Origin: Thamnaconus septentrionalis
Taxonomy: Eukaryota; Chordata; Actinopteri; Tetraodontiformes; Monacanthidae
NCBI GenBank assembly: GCA_009823395.1
Contig: CM020502.1
Location: forward strand, 19,673,944-19,737,943
Length of the DNA stretch: 64,000 bases
Reading direction: 5' to 3'
Positions 1 through 12,346 of the stretch are shown piece after piece. A program made the position numbers and the translations under genes. The notes beneath the pieces are model-generated. The model saw only the letters and a list, made by a program, of their open reading frames with translations, was not told the origin of the DNA and did not search any database. Within the stretch, counting starts at the first letter, position 1; every line of letters starts with the position of its first letter.

Positions 1-1956
1 TGCAATGGACTTTATTATTCTTTCATCAGAAAGAATTACAATTCCAAGTAAAGACCAGTAATGACAATATTAAAGGCTTGATTGTGCAGAATTCTTTTAT
101 TCTGGTGGTGTTGAATGTATAACTGAAATTTCTTTGGGATATTTCATGTTCTATAACTAAATAACTCACTAAATTGAAAATGTAGTTGTCTTGGCCTTTC
201 AACCAGCAGTTTGTGAGATATCAAACTGGAGATGTGAAATCGGACAATTAAAAAAAAAAAATCTTCTTCATCTTACATTTCACCCGCTCCTGATATTATT
301 TTTAAAAAAGTGAACCGGCTGCATGCGTTAATGTGATAATATACTTAAGCTCTTTTGACTTAATGCATCATCTTCAGAGTTCCAACAAAGTTGAATGTTT
401 TTCGAGGCAACATAATACACTGGGATAACATTGTTTCAGGGATTGGAAATTCAGCTGATTAAGCTTCTTTTTCTTGACACAAACTCTTTTGAAAGCCCGT
501 TACTGACCCACTTATCAGGGAAAAACAACACTGGACTCAAGACTTTTCAGTGCGCCCTGTGGCCAGCACTTGGCTGACGTGTGTGTCCAGCTTCCCCGCG
601 TCTTAGCGATTGGTCAGCTAATATGTCACAGCCATCCAAATCGTTTGACATTTGCTGGGTCGGCACAACCCTGCGTGTGTGTGTGTGTGTGTGTGTGTGT
701 TTGTCTATGTGTGTGTGTGGATACAATGATCAGATTTGCAAGTCAGACCAAAAAAAGGCCCCTCAGTCATTTGCTTGTCAGAGAGAGAAAAGTGGAAACC
801 ATCTGGTCTAATGATCACTTCCACTTCGTCAGACACTTTAAATTAGGTTGTTGCATTGATTTATCTATTTTTAACCAAACTGACATTTATTTTCAACAAC
901 CTCCATATGTATCACAAATAACTCAGCTGAGACGAGACTCAAGACAGAATTGTCCCTTGTCCTTCTCTTATTATACGTTGCTATGAATGACAATGCAGAG
1001 TTCAGCAGACTCTGTGTTTGAGGCATTCTGTTTGATTGCTGCCAAACATTTTTCTACTTCTGCAAGTGCAACTTCAAGTCCAAGGGAAGCAGCGATCCTC
1101 GGCCTCCGTTCCTCCGCCACACGCTGTTCCTTCCCCCTCCACTTTCTCTTTCTTCTCTCGTCCTCTGGGCTCGGAATCTCCGCGTCGCGCTCCGCATCGT
1201 TTCGTCGTCGGGGAGAAGGAGCAGAGTTCTCTGCCGAAGATAAAAGGCGCCCGTCAAAGATCAAAGTCCTCTCTCCGGATTCTGTGGAGAGGCCGGCGAC
1301 GCGATTCTTCAGAAAAGCCTTCGACATGGTCCACGCACTCTGGCACTGCAGAATATGGGCATATGGGGGATGGAGTCTCCCCAGTGCGAGTCACCCACAC
1401 CAAAAGGAAAGGGGCCTCTGCGGGTCCCCTCAGTGTCCACCCTTGAGCAAGAGATGCTTAGAGGAGGGCTGATCCTCCGCCTGCCAAGCAGCTAGGCACT
1501 TAACTCCGCTCGGCTGCCTCCAGCCCCGTCCGCTGTCTGCATACGCCCACTGAAGCTATACATCTCCCAGACACATACAGTAGGTTGCTGGGTTGGATTC
1601 CTTCTGAGGCGAAACTGAGCTCACGTTTTGCTTTCAGTAGCATTTATTTAGCTTTGTTGGTCTGTCTTTCTGCAAAGAAGCTGATGAATCAGTTACAACC
1701 TCTGTTAAAATGTATGTGAATGTTTGCTGATAGGTCACTTTTTCTTTTCTTTTTTTCGTTAATTGGTCATTTAACTGTAGCCAGGAAGGATTAGTGAGCT
1801 ATACTGCAGCCAGCCACTAGAGGGAGTTTTTCAAAACGTCTGCGCTTGACTTCTGTCTGTTATGTTATAAATTCAGCAATCTATATATTCATTAGTGCAA
1901 GGGCTGAGATGCTGTGTAGGCACGTTCATATTGAGATTGATAAAAAAGAAACATAT

Positions 1957-2003
<47 letters not shown>

Positions 2004-2100
2004 CCAGTCAGTGTTTATAGCTGATCCGCTTTCATTCATGAGTACATGAGACTGTGCAAGTCATTTTTTCTTTATGTATAATTACTGCTTTTGTTTCGCT
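1..2100. other. upstream intergenic region, no confident gene
   Basis: AT-rich sequence with simple GT repeats at 675-719 and 1961-2002. A CpG-rich, pyrimidine-biased stretch at about 1080-1330 is followed by a short open frame to a stop at 1494 (see findings). Nothing here matches a protein I recognise. Confidence 0.5.
1814..1826 (+). promoter_or_regulatory. CTCF-like motif upstream of rnf19b
   Basis: CCACTAGAGGGAG fits the core of the vertebrate CTCF consensus (CCASYAGRKGGCR) except near the 3' end. It lies about 0.5 kb upstream of the rnf19b promoter region. This is a motif match only; occupancy is unknown. Confidence 0.4.
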
Positions 2101-2279
2101 TCTGTTCCATCAGAGGCGTGTGCAAGCGCGTGTGTTTGTGTGTGTGTGTGTGTGTTGACTGTTTGCCTCGCTCGCAGGGAGTGTTGCCATGGCAACGGCA
2201 CCAGCAGCGCAGCGTGAAGTGCAGGGCGAGCTCATGGTGCTCGGCGTGATGGGGAGAGACGAGAGACAGAGTCCGTCCT

Positions 2280-2520
2280 CCCGTGTGCGCGCCGATTGGT
2301 CAGAGAGGGTCGGTGATGTCATGCAATTTTAATGATTGGTTCGGACGCCGCTCGCTTAATCACCGTTGCCGTTTAGTGCAACAATTTGCTGCAAGTTTGA
2401 GTGTCTTTGTGTGATGACATGAGATCAGCGTGGCGAGATTAGCAGCTCGGGGCCGCCGGTTGATGATCAAACTGAAGAAGAGACGCGCTAAGACACAGAG
2501 AGCGGAGAGAGAAAGGATAG
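2280..2520 (+). promoter_or_regulatory. rnf19b: probable rnf19b promoter with paired inverted CCAAT boxes
   Basis: Two ATTGGT elements (inverted CCAAT boxes) lie at 2295-2300 and 2335-2340, exactly 40 bp apart, in a locally CpG-richer stretch 0.8 kb before the rnf19b start codon. There is no TATA box at an obvious place, which fits a broadly expressed CpG-type promoter. The transcription start is not determinable from sequence alone. A (GT)17 tract at 2541-2574 lies just downstream. Confidence 0.45.
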
Positions 2521-2535
2521 GGGGAGGTGGAGAGC

Positions 2536-2540
<5 letters not shown>

Positions 2541-2574
<34 letters not shown>
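2541..2574. repeat. (GT)n microsatellite in rnf19b 5' region
   Basis: Uninterrupted GT dinucleotide repeat of about 17 units. A good splice acceptor (pyrimidine-rich, ending CAG) follows at about 2627, so the repeat may sit in a small intron in the 5'UTR. Confidence 0.9.
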
Positions 2575-2575
<1 letters not shown>

Positions 2576-3009
2576 ATACTGAGCATGCTCTTTGTGCTAA
2601 CTTCCTGCTCTCTTCTCTTCCTGACAGAAACGACCGTTCAGAGAGACCGGCATTTGAGCCGAGCCCAGCAGAGCAGAGGCTGTGAATTCAAACCGATTCA
2701 AATGGAGGAAATATAACAACGCGGCCAACACTGTGGATTCCTTATTATCTTTTTTGAACCCTCTTTATCTTGAGGGGGGAAGCCATCCATTAGAAGTGGG
2801 CTCAGTCATTTTATTTGACAGTGACAAGTTTGAAGTAGATTTGTGGTAGTTTTAAATTGCCCACCTGCAATTTTTTATTTTTATCTTTTTGCATTTTTGA
2901 TCCAACTGCCTGTTTCACACAGAGGACACAATTCAAAGGTTTGGCTGACTCCAGCGCCTCTGACAGGAACTTATCTCTCGTTTGCATTCTGCTTGGGTTT
3001 TTAACAACG

Positions 3010-3036
3010 ATGGCTCCTCCTCCCTCGTGCTTGTGA
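3010..3036 (+). CDS. upstream ORF in the rnf19b 5'UTR (8 codons)
   Basis: An ATG with A at -3 and G at +4 (strong Kozak context) opens an 8-codon frame reading MAPPPSCL that ends at TGA, 81 nt before the rnf19b ATG. If the transcript includes this stretch without splicing it out, scanning ribosomes would meet this start first. Such short strong-context uORFs commonly reduce main-ORF translation. That effect here is inference. Confidence 0.45.
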   Translation: MAPPPSCL

Positions 3037-3117
3037 CAAGTTTTTCGTTTGACCTAGTGTTTGCCTTAAGCGCAAGGGTCCCCACTGATAGCGCCGATCG
3101 AGGATCAATACCCGGCC

Positions 3118-3797
3118 ATGGGATCGGAGAAGGACTCGGAGTCGCCCCACTCCTCGGTGAGCGGCCTGCCCAACCCAAAGTGCCGTGCGGCCGGCAAACG
3201 CCAGGGACGCATCTCCTTCCACAACCTCTTCCACGGCAAGCGGGGCTCCCGTGCCGCCAGGGGCCCCAAAGCCGGCGGGGCCGCTCACCAGTCCCACCAC
3301 CACCACCACCACACGCAGCAGCTCCTCCCTTCCGCCTTGAACTCCACCCCGGCCGCTGCCACCGCCTCTGCTGCGCCCGCGGCCGCCGCCGCCGCCGCCA
3401 ATGCCAACACCAACACCACGGCGATGGCCCACCCGGACGCACCCTCGGAGCCGCTCTCCTCCGCTCAGCCGTCCCCAGGCGGACCAGCCGCCTCCGGGGA
3501 GTCGGCTCTCCTGGAGTGCCCCCTGTGCCTGGTGCGCCAGCCGGCCGAGCAGCTCCCGGAGCTGCTGGGCTGCAGCCACCGCTCGTGCCTCTGCTGCCTG
3601 CGGCAGTACCTGCGCATCGAAATCACAGAGAGCCGGGTGCAGCTCAGCTGCCCCGAGTGCGCCGAGAGACTGGCCCCGCAACAGGTGGCCGACATCCTGG
3701 ATGACGCGGCCTTGCTGGACAAGTACGAGGAGTTCCTGCTGAGGAGGTGCCTGGCCTCGGACCCGGACTGCCGATGGTGCCCTGCGCCGGATTGCGG
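3118..3797 (+). CDS. rnf19b: rnf19b coding exon 1 (start, low-complexity N-terminus, RING1)
   Basis: Residues 1-227 (last codon split 2+1). Encodes [10 protein letters not shown], a basic stretch, HHHHHH at 60-65, an Ala-rich run at about 85-94, then RING1 from C134 (CPLC) to the CPEC at about 178-181. The donor is G|GTAAGA. The exon is very GC-rich compared with the introns. Confidence 0.96.
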
Positions 3798-6700
3798 GTA
3801 AGAAACTTACTGGTCTCTTTGGGAAGTCTTTCTTATTCATAGTGGGCCGAGGTGGCAAAAGTATTCATCTTCTGTGCTGAAGTAGAATTACAGATATTTG
3901 TATAAAACAATACATAGTAGAAGTAAAAAAGTACAGGTTCTGAAATGTATGTAAGTAGAAAGTATTAAATTAAGTAAATCATTTTTTTTCGACACCTTTG
4001 TTTTTCTCTTTACTGAAAATGTGCTGAACACTGACCCCAAAGCTGAGGTACTCCAAAATAATCTACTAAAATATGATCCACTTTCATATTGAGCTACAGC
4101 AGAGATCAAATAGTTACATTTCAAGTAATAACAGCTTTAACATGTCCATTACTTTGAACAGAATTTGCATCTTTTATAAACAAGTAACAAGCATGTTTTT
4201 GCAATGTAAGGAGTAGAAAATACAGATATATGTGTACTCTTTAGACCTGACAGCGGTGTTAAGCGTTCAGCACTACTCAAAACAGAGAGACAATTCACCT
4301 GGCAGGCGAGTGGCAGGCTGCTGCGATTCCGAACTTAACAGGAGAACCAATCAGAAGCATTGAATATTATCAAACTATCATCTTGGGAGGGAAACAGAAA
4401 AGGACAGCCAATGCACAAGAAAACCATGCAAAGCCAAAAAAAATAAAAGCAACATGAAGCCCAGGCTTTTTGTAAATATTAGTAACCAAGTCATTTTTTG
4501 TAATAAAATTACGTAACAATGTTACATGTAACTCGTTAGACCCCAACACTATTAATAGTTTACAAGATGTTCCCTTTGTACCGTCTGGTTTTGTGGTTTT
4601 GATGATTTTTGCCAAGAACAATTCTGAAAATTCTTCCCAGACTTTTTTCTTGTTTTTGTACAACTTGTTCTTGAACCCAGAGGCGTGTGAAGTGTGTTGT
4701 TACTCGGAATTCTGCCAAGATGCGAGTGTGTCCAACACTCCATTGTTGGACAGTGAATAACCACTAACGCATGTTGCCATATAGCCACCATTAGTGATAT
4801 TTGTTGAAGCTGTAGGGATTTGCTAACGTTAGCAGTCTAGTTGACGTTAGGATCTGCAAGTTAGCTAATGGTAGCCCCAGCTAGCTAAGCTACATTTTAA
4901 CAGGGTATTTATGCTGTCATTTGGATTTGGTTTAATATGCGATTAAATATGTCATATTCGCTGGAGAAAACGTTTCACTATGTAGTAAAAAAAAAAATTT
5001 TGAGCAAGTGTTGCTGGGATTATACTGCTGCCAAAATTAGTGACCCACTCAGTACCGACCTGAGCTACGCTACTGTGCTAATGCATGTGGGCCAATTGGA
5101 ACGAAAAGCCTAGTTCATGGGGGCTACATCACAAAATAATTTCCAGCGAAAGCAGGTGTAGTTGATAAAAAACGATGACTGTGACATTCCATCGAGTGTG
5201 TCAGAGGCCTTTCAGGAAACAAGCAGGCACCAGGGCAGTATTTGACAAAGTCTTGATTTGTATAAACTGGAAACACCCATTTTAACGCGACTATCTCCAG
5301 CCGCGGTGGCTGCTGTGCATAACGCCTTCCTCTTTATTTGTAACAGATTAGAATCAGGGTTTAGAGCGCTGCTCAGCGTGCTTAAGTCTGGTGTGCTTCC
5401 TGTTTGTGGGAGATAGTTTCAAGCTTTTTTCGGACCTGCGATTGAGCGCATGTGCCTCAAAAAAATTATAAACGAGCCGAGACAATGGCAATTCTAAGAG
5501 TCAGAAGTGAGAATCATGGAACCTGTTGATAAAAGGATGACCAAGCCCATTTGGCTGCAGTCTTGTTCTCCTGCTCTCGTTCTCTCTGATGCAATAAATG
5601 GTTCGGTCTCGCTTCAGACATTTCCTCACTGTTTCTGAGGTAATTGCCAGGATTTGGGCGGTGCGGCGTTCCTGCAGACTTCACATAAAACGACCGTCTG
5701 GCTTAAAGACAGGGTGACCTGCTGCGTCCGGGCTGCTCACACGCACACACAGACAGGAAGTTGAATTTGAATGTGGGGGAGAGAAACTGAGAGCAGGCCA
5801 TGGAAGCCTGTGAATCTGGCTGTGCGGTCGGACGGGGGGTGGCGCTCATCGAGTTTCTGGAACAAATGAGAGATTTGAGGTTGTTTCATCATAGAAAGCA
5901 AGAGTGATTCAGTTTTTGCGTTTCTGCGTGCGCGAGTGTGTAGGGACAACAAGTCTCTGCTGTGGTTTCACACGGGAAGGCCATGTCATCTGGGCGACCT
6001 CTGCATTCATCTGTCTGCAGCACCGTGCATTTCTGCTCAGCGTGTTAAAGGTGTCATAACTAGCGATTAGACATCTTGTTTTTCTTATTAGATAGCTTTG
6101 AAGAATGTCGAGCATACATCTGAACTCAAGTAAAACTCTAATTTGACTTCAATGCACCATTTGCCAAACAAATGTTTTTTTCACCTGTTAAGACATTTGT
6201 CTGAGTTTTTTCAGAACCTGAGTGTTTTGGTGATTTAAAAAAAAAAAAAGAAAAAAAGAAAAAAAGGCCTCCAATTGCCCCAAAAGCTGCTGTTACTTAG
6301 TTCTGATGAGCAAGTCAATCCTGTAGCATAATAGCTGACTAGTTAAAGTAAATGTTCAGCGTATGACAGTATCAGCTCATCTGCACTTGATTTGTTTCAG
6401 GACCATTACATAAACTCATTTATATGAAGTCAAATTTGAGTCAATATGGTGTGACAAAGCAGCAGCAACAGTCCCTTTGCGTTGTGCGAAAAGAGAAAGT
6501 TTGTTTCAGTTCTCAGCAATGAATCAATACCAGATGTTAAAATGATACATCTGCATATTTTGACTAGAACTGGTTTGTATCCATTGTTTTGGAACGGCAT
6601 GACCGACCAGCAGAACAAAACCATTTTGTCGTCCGGTGGTGACCTAAATTTCCGAATTCTCACCCAAGCTATTTCACATGTGGCTCTAATAGTCACTGAC

Positions 6701-7244
6701 ATCACTGCTGAGGTCGGCTTGTCTTTAAAACAGGGCCTGTGTCATGTTGCAGTTCACGGTTTGCTCTCTAAACCGGCATTGGTACTACTTTGAGGTTCCA
6801 CTCAGCCTTGCAGGTTAATCAGGTTTGAATGGGTACGCAACACATGAATTTGGCCTCATATGATCTGATGGTTATCATGTGTGTGTGCGTATTTTTGCAT
6901 TTATCGGTATCGCAAGAGCAGAGGTTGACTGGTGGCGACCTTCCTGTTCGCCGGGTCGATCCTCCTTCATACGCCAACGCTGACTCACCGCCTGTTTAAA
7001 TTGGATGAGTTGGCTAAGTCCAAATTATTATTCACCACAAACAGCCCGGGCCTGAAGCGGGGAGGAGGAGAGACACACAAGCAGACACACAGACTCGCAA
7101 GCACTCGCACATACACACACGGGCATTTGCACGCTACAGCTTTTAAAGTGTCGGCCAGCAAAGAGGTCACTCCCACAGGAGAAGGTATGAATTTCTATGA
7201 GGTAGCTGTAAACGGGGTGTTTAAAATTGGTGAATTTTCCAGCC

Positions 7245-7312
<68 letters not shown>

Positions 7313-8085
7313 GGCCCACTTGCAGGAAGGTTATGTCAATGTGACCTACTTTTATTATCTTATCAAACCAGTAGACATTGTGTAACGGGAATAACCTGAG
7401 AAAGTCAAATGTGGCTAAAGTGTAAACGTTAACGTTGGCCTCACAAGCTGCACCAGGAACTAACTGTGATTGTTACCAGAGTGAAGCTGTCCTACATACG
7501 GTGAAGTGTTCGGTGAAATGAAAGTGTTCAATGTCAGTGACTTTCACCAGCTGCTAGTAACCAGTAACTTTCCACACACGAGTCTACAAGTTCACAATAG
7601 TCACAGAAATATATTGCGGCATGTTTCATTTTTATTTATTTTAATTAGATTGCTGGAATTACATTTTGTTTGTAAAACTGCCTGAAAAATCAGATTAAAA
7701 TCAAGAATCCATGCAAGTCCAAAAGTCCAGTCGATATATTGTTGTGCTTCGATTTTCAAGGCCCGGCGTGTAATGTTTGGTAGCATTTAGTAGTGTCGAT
7801 GTTGACCCCTGTTTTATGGCCAATTGTCTTTTTCTCCAAGAGCTGTGACGTCAGAGTAGAGTCACTGTTTCCTCTCCGCGACCACGTCATTGCTGGCTTT
7901 TTGCCTGCCGTCCTCCTCGTGGCCAGTCGGGTCTCAGCGTGTGTGATTGTGGGGACCGTGCGTCCAATCGGAGCGGCCCTCCGCGGTTGTCAGTTGCCAC
8001 GGCGACTATTGATGCAGCATAAAGGTGGCGTTGCCACGGGTAACAGGAGTTGGGACTAATTAAACAGATCAATCCTCGCTATACT

Positions 8086-8130
<45 letters not shown>

Positions 8131-11100
8131 CGTCTGCTCGTGTATATCCATGTGTACTAGCGACACGTGGTACACACTCGGCTGCCGTGTGAGACTGGCT
8201 GACGCAGGTCGGCACTCATGTCGGCGCCGTCCGCGAACCGCTGTGTTTACGTGCTCAGCAGGAATCCCAGGTGTCGCAGCCCGGCCTTGTCAGCATGAAA
8301 TCAGCTGATCCCACTCATCCTCCCCAGGGGTCCTTTTAAAACAAAACAAGGAGTCGGCGAACAGAGGCGCGACGATTCATGTCAACTCGCTGTAAAAGAG
8401 GAAACCGGATTTGCTTTCTTCATATGGGAACAAAATCCGTCTAGACGTTTAAATCCACGACAGAAATCTGGACCTCCATCAGAAATAATGATTCTAGCAG
8501 AAGCTTAAGAGACAGAGAGGGGAAAAAAAACAAGAAGCATGGATTTTTTTTTTTGTTTTAAGACGACGAGGGAAAATCTTGTGCATTTTTTTTCAGCTGG
8601 TGAGCCTTACGAGGTCTGAAATGTGGCTACATGGCTGCAGCAAATAAAGAAGATAAAGTGCACTGCATCAATAAAATAAATCGAGGAGAGTTTTTTCACA
8701 GGTTTCCCCTGCTGTGGTCTTATAGCACTAGGTGGTTATCGCCCCCGTTCAGCCTGTCTTCCAGAACATGTCCTCTGAAACAGTCGCGCTTTATATGTAT
8801 ATGTCTCGAATCTGAAACAAGCACCTTTCCAGCTTTTGTGCGTCACACCTGTTGAGCAATTTGAATGTGCTCTTTCAAATCAGACACACTTACTGATATT
8901 TAATCTCCACCTAGCAGCCTAGAAAGAAGGCAGCTTGCGGCTACAAGGTGGGTTTAGAGTGCTGGGAAATGTAGAATGAATGAATGAATGAATGAATGAA
9001 TGAATGAATGAATGAATAATGGAATCTTGTGCAATCAACAGACAAAAATGAAAAAGAACCTTCCAAAACAAATTTGCACATTATATACACTCACAACAAA
9101 AATATAACGCTGTAAATGGAAAAGGAGCAGGCTGAGGCCGAGGCTTATTCTTGCCTATCCTGTGCAGTCCATAAGATTACCTGGAATATTAGTAATACGA
9201 GATCAGAAAGGAAAAAAAACACAACAAAATAAAATATGCTTTACATTAACGTTGATAATTAATTCACAATTTTTTTATTTATCCTTATAATCATGAAGTA
9301 GTTTTGCCCTTCAATATTTTTTTAAAACTCAACAAAGATCTACACATTTTCAAATGGTCACTGATCCCATTCCAAAATTTAACTTCCAAAAAAGAAACAC
9401 ATCTATATTTAACAGTGGTTCTCACCTTACATAATTCAAATTCAGAATGTTGTCGCCAGCTTGGGATTCACCCTTTTTGTCGTCATTATTTCCACAACTG
9501 CACGTGTAGTTGGCTGCACATGTTGCTTGTGAAACCTGGCATAGATAAAGTTTAGTTTTTGTGGCTTTGATGCTGAAGATCTAGACTTTAATAAATTACT
9601 CTAACATTTTGCAGATTTTTTGGAGGGCTTTTTTTTTTTTTTAAAGATTTCGAAAAGGACGCAGATGCTGACCCTGGTTACCCTCGTTCTGGTACGACAA
9701 AAAAAAATAAAAATCTGTCATTGCAGTTCTACGTATTCTTTTCTTCCAAGAATTCTTCCAACTTGCAGTGAACACACACTGTTGCGAATCGGCAAAACAT
9801 CAGCAGTTCTCATAGAACTCAACAAATGTTTTGCACACTTTAAAATGTTCTGCTCATTTTTCCCAAAGTTCCACCTGAAAATAATTTTGTGCATTTTGAC
9901 TCGTAATTTAGGTCAATTGCTTGCAAGCACTCGTTCAGAAAAGACAACTGGGGAGGTTCAATCTCATCTTCAATACCATAGAATTGCACAAAACCTAAAT
10001 ATCGCAATAAAAAAAAGATCATGTGTCCATGGTCATGGAAACAACTAAACTTGGAAAAACCTCAAACATGGCTAAAAGATTTTTACGCTCCAATGAGGTG
10101 GTTTTTCAGACATATCAATATAAAGGTACATCGCAAAAGTGCCATGGAAACACTTTTTTTTCGTCAATTTTCGTTTTTTCATCATTGAAGTTGCCCAAAT
10201 ATGTGCATTCGCGTCTCTGAGCCGTCCTTCTGCCAGCGCCTGTTAGTTCAGTGCGCAGGCTGAGCTAATACAGCGGGTGTGACAGACAAAAGTCTTCTTC
10301 GGTCGGCGATAAAGATGAAGGATTTCTGTGGACGGGCTTCGAAGCGGAGCACTCGTTTCAGGCAGAGGTGGCGTGTAACTGTCGAGCGTCTCCTGCTGGA
10401 ATGCCGGATCTTGTCTCGTCTTGTCCCGGCCGAGGTGAGACGCTGTCTCCTCCGATAGTCCCGAATCGAATCGCCTCCTCAGACGCGGGCCTGCCTCAGC
10501 GTGCGTTCTGCGATAATGAGAGACGTGTTGGAGGAATGCCAGAGCAATTAAGTTTGTCATATTTTCACTTTTCCTCAGCGTCAACTCGAGCGTCAGATTG
10601 GCTTTTGTCAAGGTCGGGGGGAGGGGCTTACGAAAATGTTAAATTCCACTCGTCTGCTTTTGTTTTCACTCCTCCGACGTGTTTCCTCCCACTCAGCTCG
10701 CTGACAGGATTTGAAGAGTGGCCTCCTTTGTCATTTCCTCTGTGACTGACAGCCCCGCATCGCTCCTTCTCCCTCCTTTTTTTTTTTTTTTTTTATTCCT
10801 CACCCTTTTTCTTTATTCTGTCCTCAATCTCACAAAACACCCGAGGTCCAAACCGGTGTTTCTGCAGACGTTCTGGTCGTTAGCTACCCCTCGCAGAGAT
10901 GGAAGCGGGAGTTTTTACAGACTGTTTGAATGCTGTTTTTAGGTGACGGCTTGGTGACGGGTGCTTTCATGTGACAAATTTCAGTCAATTTTGTGGAAAG
11001 TTCAACCGCATGCCAAGAAACGGGTGATTCATCGTTGCGGAAATTTTTGAATGTTGCAAAACTGGACGGCCTTTTTTTTTTTTTTTTTTTCTTCCTCCCT

Positions 11101-12271
11101 CTCCCTGCACAACACGGCCTTTCAGCGCCAGTTCAGCTCGCAAAAAACACTGAACAAAAGCTACTAAATGGTGTCGCTGCTTCGTCAAACCTCTCCTTGC
11201 TCTCTCTTCTGAACTCTGCCAAATCCATATTGATTGCCCCCCCCCCCCCACCAGCAACCTTGTTCCTTTCTCTTGTGTTTCTGCAGTACGTGATTGCTTC
11301 ATTGATCAAATACTCACTCTCAGCAGAAAGAGGGGCTGTGTAAATGTATGGGCTGATTGCCGTGTGGGAAAGCTTTTCTTCGTTCCGCACTGAAGTTGAT
11401 TAGCGGTTAGTCGGTTGCCAGAGAAGAAAGGGAAGAAAAGCGAGATTTTAAAATTCCAGCGCAAAGGGGCAGAAACTGCAAAATGACGAGTCTTAAAAAC
11501 GCCATGACAGAAAAAAGCTGAAGAACAATTTTTTGAGACAAATGATAACTCTCTGCAGTGGCCTCAGAGTTTTTGGTCATGACTAGCGCCACCTTAAGGT
11601 CGATAGTTGTTGTTTGAACGTCTCCAACCTAATTAGATCGACTGCCAGCCTTTCTCTTCAGTATATATACCCTCATTTTTTTTAAGGCCGGGCAACAAGT
11701 ACCTCAAACTCCGGTGTCCACGTTTGTGTTAACGCTAATGCTTCATTTTCACTGTAAAACGCTGCATCTTTTTGGAGAATGACGTCTTCACCTCGTCTTC
11801 CATTTAGTGTTTTAGTGTAGCTGTGTTTGAAATTTCAGTGGTTCAGTGAATAATCCACTGACTGAGAGGCTGGAGTGGAAACAGCTGTGTTGAGATTTGG
11901 TTCTCACTTTTGGGAGTTTTTACTCAACAGTGAGGGAAACTCAGGGAAACGCACAAGAATTCCAATGTACCTGTTTTTTACTTGTACAAATGGCAATAAA
12001 TCTCTAAATCTAAATCTATTCCACTGAAAATAAGGTGACCGTAAAAGGGAGGAACGTCCAGCATACCTGGCTGGGAATGTTGATTTTTTTTTTTTTTTTT
12101 TTGTATAAAAACCAGTTTGAATTTTTTTTGTCTGAGAAAGCGAGTCAGCAGAATAAGCAAATGATGGACTTTCCTCATGAGATTATCGTTCAGAACTAGG
12201 CTAGAGACCCATATCAACGTGAGAAGACATCTGTAAGGTGAATTTTACCTTATTTTTTTCTTACCATGTCC

Positions 12272-12346
<75 letters not shown>

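Noticed and set aside
570..986. 138-codon plus-strand frame rich in Cys-Val repeats
   Set aside because: It is the translation of a GT microsatellite with flanking AT-rich DNA; no start context or family match.
971..1472. Overlapping long frames on both strands in the CpG-rich stretch
   Set aside because: Frames overlap on both strands, are composition-driven (Arg/Ser/Pro rich) and match nothing recognisable.
3001..3858. 285-codon minus-strand frame opposite rnf19b exon 1
   Set aside because: It is a GC-driven shadow antisense to a well-supported coding exon.
7247..7311. CRISPR-like or other array from regular repeats
   Set aside because: All regular arrays here are mono-, di-, tri- or tetranucleotide microsatellites; there are no spaced repeats, and the genome is a vertebrate.
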